From Ascaris suum (taxonomy: Eukaryota > Nematoda > Chromadorea > Rhabditida > Ascarididae), in contig CM024169.1 in NCBI GenBank assembly GCA_013433145.1, positions 12,656,817 to 12,720,816 on the forward strand: a stretch of DNA of 64,000 nt, in the 5' to 3' direction. The position numbers were made by a program, and so were the translations under genes. Shown piece after piece: positions 58,601 to 64,000 of the stretch. Every line of letters begins with the position of its first letter. Position 1 is the stretch's first letter. The notes beneath the pieces are model-generated. The model did not search any database. It was not told the origin of the DNA and saw nothing but the letters and a program-made list of their open reading frames with translations.

Positions 58601-61600
58601 GCATATTATTCAACGTGTTTCTAAAATACAACGAAGAGTAAAATGCACCCCTTCTTTTGGTACTTTAGCGAGAACTGAAATTGTTGCCGAAAATAATTTT
58701 ATATGAAACAGGGGCTCCCATAATCTGCCACATTTTCGCATTCTTTTGATGATAAATCGAAGAATTTCTACACCCAGTTAACTACTTCGGTGATTTTTAT
58801 AAATATTAAAATGAAATTATCTACTCTTATTTTATTCCTCGACTGCTACTATATGAAAGCCATAATCAAGAAGCTATCTATCTAATAGGCACTAAATAGT
58901 ATATCGATTAGAAAATCCATCACTGACATACATCCAGGACAGCAGTTGGTTGTTTCAGGTGATCCTCCTACATGACAGTAATACCCGCCAGGACAGGTTT
59001 CGTTTCCACCACAAATTACCGGTTGCTTTTCGGAATTCAGCAGTGGCTCACCGTCGATGCATGGATTCGGTGTAACTAAAATACATCATTTTCAATTTGA
59101 AAGGCAATGCTCAGGAAGCCTTTTCAGGATAAACGAAGTGGAATTTGCTTATTGCGGTACTGAAGGAGACACATCTGTTCAACTATAAGAACCGATTGCT
59201 GCTTTACTGGAAATCTCGGCTCATTACGTATTGAGAATGAGATACATGCATCTCTCAGTGAAGCATAATCACCCCTTGCCTCTCTCATCCACCACCTCAT
59301 ACCCTAATCACTGCCATTTGACGATAGCAGACATATAATACCGGGACCACACTCCTGAAGCAATGTTCTACAGAGGCGAATTTGTTGTGAGCACTTCAAA
59401 GCGAGTATGTGATGGCCCTACTGGCAATGCATGGCTCGTCGAAAAATTGGTCCCTTCATCTGCGAAATAATACAGAGCGACATGTTTGGTCTTATATGCT
59501 GCAGGTAAAGCGGCAAAAGAAAGTACCTGCACATGTAATAATATTAGGTATGCCATAGGAAGTCATAGTTTTCGTTATTTTTAATGCATTGAGCAAAACT
59601 TATTGTCTTCTATCGTTTATAAGCGACAATAGCGATGAGGCTTATTTTCGTTCAAAACAATTAAAAATATTTGAAAGGAAATGTTTCTCTAAGTGCTATT
59701 CCAGATTATATATTTACAGGTATATATAAATCGAAACACGCACTCTTTTTGGAAATTTGGACGAAATTTGGCCGCAGTATTGACAAAAAAAAATTCTAAC
59801 CAGGACAGAAAATTTCACAATCTTCTTTTGTTAGGAAATTATTGGCGTTTCCTTTTTGACCACGATAAGCAAATTCATGACACCGTCGTGTCTCTTTATC
59901 GAAATAATATCTCGAAATAAAGAATCTGCCACTTCCTTCCGCTAGATGTAGACCACATGGATCACCATCTAAAATTATATTATTTGGCGCCTTTAGAAGG
60001 TTCCTTATTGCTATGATAAATTCAGGCATTGATTTGATATCATTAACCTATACTGAACGACACGACAATAAAGTATCTTTAACAGATTTTTATTGGAAGA
60101 GTACGAATTCGAATACCTGAGGTTGTCGCTGAACAAAATAATAAATAGTTGTCATCATTGATTTGTTTATCGACTCCTCTAGAGGAGCTCCGAATTGAGC
60201 GTTTCGAAAAAAAAAAATCTATATTTGAAAAATATTTCTTCACAGATCTATGGCAATAATATAAGAACGTGAAAAACATTCATTCAATAAAATGATCGAA
60301 ACGAATAAACTGCCACTAATCAAAGGCACTACAATAAATGAAACATAGTGAGGAGTGCAATATCGATTTTTTATTTCAAGATCACGTCATTTATCCATAC
60401 TTAACTGTCAAACGATATATTCCGCATGAGTGGGGATAGTCAAAAAAAGGATCGAAAAATTTGAACGTAGTCAATAACCTTATCATTTCAAGGTATTCAG
60501 TAACCTTTAAATTACAGATGATTACATGGCTGACCAACCTTTTGGGCAGCAATAATTAGGTGCATCATCAGCACCAATATGACAGAAATGAGTTGATGGA
60601 CATCTTGAATCTGGACTGCACAATTTTGGTCTATCATCCACCATCAATGGTTCACCTGATCCACATGGATTCTCATACGATGGACAGCTGATACGGCAAT
60701 CGTCCACTGTTAAAAACATATTCTATAAATTCAAAAATTTTTTTTAGTTCTCGATAGTGTTCATACGATAAAATATACATCTATCATTTTTGAACACTCC
60801 ATTTGATATTTGTGCTAATATTTTTGTCGCTTTACAAGAAGAGAGATATTGAGAGCTCGAAATAGAAAGAGGTAACGGTTATTCCTCCATGCTTCATTGA
60901 ATAGAAGGCTATAATCTAAGATATTATAATATTTGTGGAAATATCATTGTGTTGAATGTTCGAGGTGTTAAGTTAACACACAATCAGAAATGAGCTCAAA
61001 GAGAAGTTATTAATCGAAGTAAATGCCTTCAATTTAAAAACGAAATGCATGAATCGTGCACAAAAGATAAAAAACACCTGTATAATAAAATATTACCTCT
61101 TGTTATTACCGCTATTAACAAGCGTGCAACATGGAAAACACAATTTTTCACTGCATTTACCGTAAACTACTCCATCCATATTACGCATGTGAGGGAGTTC
61201 ATTGGTAGGTCTTTCGACCTTTCGACTGTAAACGTTTAGAAAGACATCTACAAAGTGGCGGCACGATACGTGGTCTTATAAATCCATAGACTTATGAACC
61301 TGTTCATAGAGACAACGAGTTTCATGGCTTGCTAAGGTGTAGTAAATAAGTAACCCAGTAATAGGTAATAAAGCAATCAACAGTATATAACCTCTAGACT
61401 TCTTGCCTCAGATTCCTAGTCATTCTTAGATTACTGAAAAAATGATAAGCTAGAAAGCTGACCTGATTACCACCAATGCCTCGATAGATGAACGAAATGC
61501 ATTTATTATCGGCATTACTAAAGTGCCATCTTGTAAGGTGATATTCACCAACTCCTCTTGCTAATGGTTGTTTACAAATATCACCAGCTGAAAGTACATC

Positions 61601-63543
61601 ACTCTAACACAAGCCTATAGCTTTATGATTGAGTTTAGTATTATTGCAGCAGTTACCAGCAATACGATATAGGTATACACTGATGAGTCTGTGGTCCTAA
61701 TTTGCAAAGAATCCCAACGTAAGGCAGGTTTTCGGTGGTATAGTGAAACTCAGCAACCGTACTCGTTAAAAGAAATTCCTACTAAATGCGAAATGGCTGT
61801 TTTTAGCAGAACTCTACGTCATGGTGTTAGCGGTGGAATATCAAATTTTCCTCGGAACCCCGAATTTCTGCCGGATTTGCCAACTCACTTTTTTTTGGTT
61901 CTCTGAATTGTTAATTATGAAAGATGAGCAAAGTTTGTTCAGTGCACTATAAACGTAATGAAGTTATTTCTCTATGACTTTTTTTTTGAGCTAGATAATT
62001 GCAGTGTTGATCATATAAGGACAAATCGGAAGTTTGATTCAATAATTGTGTCTGAATAAAGAGAAGAAAGGACTGGAAAACCATCAAATTTTCGTATCCC
62101 TCTATAACACCTCTTTCTTTTGACTGATCATTGAAAGCATCTCAAGTTTTGCTCTCAAAATGTGGTTATTGCGGATACAATGAACGGAAGGAATCTTTGC
62201 TTATTGGAAAGAAAAAGCACCTTTGTGCTTCATTATGCAGCTCTCCGTTTGATCTAGTCTTTTCTATGTAATTGAAGAGGGAAAAGTATTGTTCAGTGCT
62301 CTCGACATATGTGAACGAGTATTTCAGCAGGACTTTCAATATGGCTTTGGTACCATTATTATCGCAAATATCACCCATCCTCTTTCTATCATTTAAGGCG
62401 ACATCATAGCACAAAGATTCATCAGCAAATTTACCGGTATGTCTTAATCCTGAATTTAGACGGAGGGAGATGTTGAATACCCCGCATCTAGCAGTTGTCT
62501 AATTCAGTCACCACAAAATCGCTGGTTAAACGAGTGGGAAAAAACGATGCAAAATATACTACGTAAAGCCGAAGAAGGGGCTATTTTTGTGCTAAAAAAA
62601 CGTAAACGTACTTCCTGAGCAGCATAGAGTCGATTCATCATCGCCACCAATATGACACCAATATTCATTGGGACATGGAGACGAAGGCCCACAGCGTCTT
62701 GGCTTGCCAGACGAATCGAGAAGCACTGAGTTATTGCCGCAAACATTTGTACATTCAGCTTAAAATATTATTTCGGGTTAATTTTTTTCAGTTCCGGCTG
62801 CTTCACGCACAGCTTAGCTCATTCTAACTCAATATTTGAGCAATTTGTAATCCAATCTGTAACACATACTTCGTCCTTATATTTTCGGCAAATTACCCAT
62901 ATATTGTGTTTATATAATAACCAAGAAGCGCTTCAAAATTCAAATAACTTATTAGAATCTTTAAGCGAATTTCCCAGTACACAACAACGTTGTAAATTGC
63001 AAGATGAGGTTTGATTACTGCATCGCTAGCGGTTGTCACTACTACATTCCACAGTGTACTCTTCTCTTCTACTATGTTTACTGTACTCATTTTTGGTTAC
63101 TGTACTCCAAAGATGCGCTACAAATTTTTGCTGCAAGATGGATGTATATAAAATGGATGACAAAAGCAAACAAACATAAGGAAGCGAAGCAGAGTTTGAC
63201 TCTACTATTCAAGACGGTCAAAGTATGCATCATTCGAGAAGTCGTCAAGGAACTTGTAGGCAGATTTGAAAATTTTCAAGCATCAATATCACATATGTCT
63301 TCTATATGATCTGGTATTCTAGCAGAATAATAATTTAAAATACACAAAGGAATAACTTACGTTTGCATCGTTTTTCACACTCCTCTTTGCTGAGGAAGTT
63401 ATTCTGATTTCCTCTAGAACCTTTATAGATGAATGGTGTGCATTGTCGATTGCACGAATTGTCGGAAGGATCGGAGAACCATCTTGTAATGTTCTCACTA
63501 CCATCACCGGTTTCCAATGGTAGCGTGCATGGATTTGAGACAG
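54780..63543 (-). CDS. Kunitz/lustrin multidomain secreted protein, 3' part of gene
   Basis: Twelve exons (5' to 3'): 63361-63543, 62612-62758, 61463-61587, 60539-60722, 59801-59968, 58932-59075, 58297-58464, 57895-58041, 56957-57124, 56216-56358, 55570-55681, 54780-54865. They join in phase into 590 residues plus a TGA stop. Domains alternate Kunitz, lustrin, Kunitz, lustrin and so on: six Kunitz (BPTI) and five lustrin Cys-rich modules. The first exon starts mid-codon (phase 1), so the gene and its signal peptide lie beyond the right edge. Alternating Kunitz/lustrin proteins are typical of nematode cuticle and matrix. Five of the Kunitz domains lack cysteines II and IV, so classical protease inhibition is doubtful for them. 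N-glycosylation sequons occur in several domains. No symbol is given because many nematode paralogues share this layout. Confidence 0.9.
55431..55444. repeat. Poly-C run (14 bases), intronic
   Basis: Homopolymer C run in the last intron of the Kunitz-lustrin gene. Similar runs occur at 16930, 34851 and, as G, at 15961. Confidence 0.9.
56216..56358 (-). CDS. Lustrin domain 5 exon
   Basis: Encodes NYCPHGQPLFDPNGHEPISC, then KACPTGFICHISAEYNVS, then CCQ. It begins in phase 1 and ends in phase 0 (CAG|GTAGAA), the first departure from the 1/1 rule after Kunitz 2. Confidence 0.88.
56957..57124 (-). CDS. Kunitz domain 5 (four-Cys) exon
   Basis: Encodes VDPCDQERAMGYGGEELPRW, then KCAQFQYGGMGGNENNF, then TCEQVC. 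Cysteine II is missing and cysteine IV is Met (YGGM). Phases are 1/1. Confidence 0.9.
57895..58041 (-). CDS. Lustrin domain 4 exon
   Basis: Encodes NPCSEGNPLVDSNGERMLC, then DSCPSTHYCHVGASS, then LCCK. The acceptor is ATTGCAG and the donor C|GTAAAG. An AAAT repeat (58069-58140) adjoins its upstream side. Confidence 0.88.
58069..58140. repeat. AAAT tetranucleotide repeat
   Basis: About 18 AAAT-type units in the intron upstream of lustrin exon 4. They create hydrophobic FIYLFIYL-type artefact frames. Confidence 0.9.
58297..58464 (-). CDS. Kunitz domain 4 (four-Cys) exon
   Basis: Encodes RRACDKPLEVGKGKERLERW, then CKKFIYRGIKGNANNF, then ACQEEC. The II and IV cysteines are absent (GKGKE and YRGI). 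Phases are 1/1. Confidence 0.9.
58932..59075 (-). CDS. Lustrin domain 3 exon
   Basis: Encodes NPCIDGEPLLNSEKQPVIC, GGNETCPGGYYCHVGG, then CCPG. It carries an NET glycosylation sequon. Phases are 1/1. Confidence 0.88.
59368..59556 (-). other. Intronic 62-codon frame with signal-peptide-like start
   Basis: Starts MAYLILLHVQVLSFAALPA, a good signal peptide shape, then about 40 residues and a stop. It lies in the intron between Kunitz 3 and lustrin 3. Just downstream, another frame reads ECGPGIIC, faintly lustrin-like. It could be an alternative first exon, a tiny nested gene or chance. In-frame donors are all phase 0, which does not fit the next exon (phase 1). Confidence 0.18.
59801..59968 (-). 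CDS. Kunitz domain 3 (four-Cys) exon
   Basis: Encodes GDPCGLHLAEGSGRFFISRY, then RRCHEFAYRGQKGNANNF, then EDCEIFC. The II and IV cysteine positions are replaced (EGSGR and YRGQ). Phases are 1/1. Confidence 0.9.
60539..61587 (-). CDS. Kunitz domain 2 (split) and lustrin domain 2 exons
   Basis: Exon 61463-61587 gives GDICKQPLARGVGEYHLTRW to FIYRGIGGNQ and stops in phase 0 inside the Kunitz domain. Exon 60539-60722 completes it (NMFLTVDDCRISC) and continues directly into lustrin 2 (NPCGSGEPLMVDDRPKLC, CPSTHFCHIGADD, YCCPK). The usual intron between a Kunitz and the next lustrin is missing here, and a new one sits inside the Kunitz. Cysteines II and IV are absent. Confidence 0.87.
61657..62449 (-). 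pseudogene. Possible decayed or alternative Kunitz plus lustrin exon pair inside an intron
   Basis: Between lustrin exon 1 and Kunitz 2, the stretch 62221-62449 is open in phase with the preceding exon (acceptor ATTCAG|GA). It reads GDICDNNG, KYSFTYVE, LFNYIEK, then NEAQRC, which resembles a Kunitz domain lacking more cysteines. A second stretch, 61657-61778, reads YVGILCKLGPQTHQCIPISYCW, resembling the lustrin motif CPSTHFCHIG to CC. The phases of the two pieces do not fit each other or the next exon. The transcript that skips both is open, so I treat them as relic exons. Alternative splicing is not excluded. Confidence 0.4.
62612..62758 (-). CDS. Lustrin domain 1 exon
   Basis: Encodes ECTNVCGNNSVLLDSSGKP, then RRCGPSSPCPNEYWCHIGGD, then LCCSG, the six-cysteine lustrin pattern. 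It has an unusual TTTTAAG acceptor and an A|GTACGT donor. Confidence 0.85.
63361..63543 (-). CDS. Kunitz domain 1 (four-Cys) exon
   Basis: Encodes NPCTLPLETGDGSENITRWF, then NSCNRQCTPFIYKGSRGNQN, then EECEKRC. The cysteine II position reads Ser-Glu after Gly and the cysteine IV position is Ser (YKGS). One additional Cys (NRQC) appears close to cysteine III. It ends phase 1 (C|GTAAGT). Confidence 0.85.
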
Positions 63544-64000
63544 CTGAAAAATCTCACTCATATAGGTTGAGAAATTCCGCTTGCTATTGCAACTTTATTT
63601 TGCAGAGGTTGTCGAATTCGTAAAACTTTTGGCACGACTATTTGAATGCGAAACGAATATGCAACACATAATATGTTCAATATATTTGCATCCATGCTGA
63701 TTATGCAATATTGCAATATATACTTGATTGTGTAATATATATTTGCACTCATGCCTCAAGGTGCCAAATACTGAGAATTGCTTATAGCCTATTTGAAATT
63801 TTACAATTCGTTATGATTTTGCTCATTCCTCTATGTTCGTAATTACTCTACCAGAAAACTTCGGTTAAACATGAGCATATTTCATGAAATAAGAGTAATA
63901 AGATTTTTCCTTAGCCTGGAATCTGAGAATCTGAGAATATAAGAATCTGAGAATCTGAGCATATAAGCCCAAAGAGTAAAACTTTTACGCTTCAAACCTA
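63544..64000 (-). other. Intron of Kunitz-lustrin gene running off the window
   Basis: The phase-1 acceptor at 63544 shows that more exons lie to the right. Only A/T-rich sequence and a short GAATCTGA tandem repeat (63919-63968) are seen. No lustrin exon, which would be expected next upstream, is present before the edge. Confidence 0.65.

Noticed and set aside
61691..61906. 71-codon plus-strand frame
   Set aside because: It is antisense to the lustrin-like relic, which explains its openness better.

Overview
The window is AT-rich, intron-dense eukaryotic DNA with nematode-style splice sites (short T-rich acceptors such as TTTCAG and TTTTAG). It holds no bacterial features, and I saw no tRNA, rRNA or spliced-leader RNA gene. 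A nematode is the natural reading. The large introns, many TA microsatellites and frequent TAG acceptors suggest a parasitic species rather than a Caenorhabditis, but I cannot name it.

Two multi-exon genes carry essentially all the recognisable coding sequence, both on the minus strand. Most of their exons are only visible after joining short open stretches by splice site and codon phase.

(1) Positions 5163 to 38184 hold a complete ADAMTS-family secreted metalloproteinase, closest in architecture to nematode ADT-1. It has 29 coding exons whose phases all agree, and a model length of about 1579 residues. The order is signal peptide (a 78-base exon at 38107-38184), M12B propeptide, catalytic domain with an intact HExxHxxGxxHD zinc site and Met-turn, disintegrin-like module, first TSP1 repeat, Cys-rich module, then 13 more TSP1 repeats. 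There is no normal spacer and no GON domain.

(2) Positions 54780 to 63543 hold the 3' part of a second secreted protein, which continues past the right edge. It alternates Kunitz (BPTI-like) and lustrin-type Cys-rich domains, six and five of them respectively, with nearly one exon per domain. The five upstream Kunitz domains each lack the same two cysteines (II and IV) next to the inhibitory loop. Only the last Kunitz domain has all six, and its P1-position residue is Asp.

Both proteins belong to the kind of extracellular matrix and cuticle machinery nematodes use. The protease gene lies just downstream of the Kunitz-lustrin gene in the same orientation, so a shared role in matrix or cuticle turnover is a reasonable inference but not shown by the sequence.

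Layout: 1-5.1 kb, degenerate repeats and retroelement-like debris; 5.2-38.2 kb, ADAMTS gene, with introns holding minisatellites, hairpins and direct repeats; 38.2-54.8 kb, intergenic, with the likely promoter near 38.2 kb, a 376-bp foldback element and several long TA tracts; 54.8-64 kb, Kunitz-lustrin gene. The least ordinary signals are the two-cysteine loss shared by five Kunitz domains, a decayed or alternative Kunitz/lustrin exon pair inside one intron, a large basic insertion in one TSP1 repeat with competing splice donors, and optional in-frame splice sites elsewhere in the protease.
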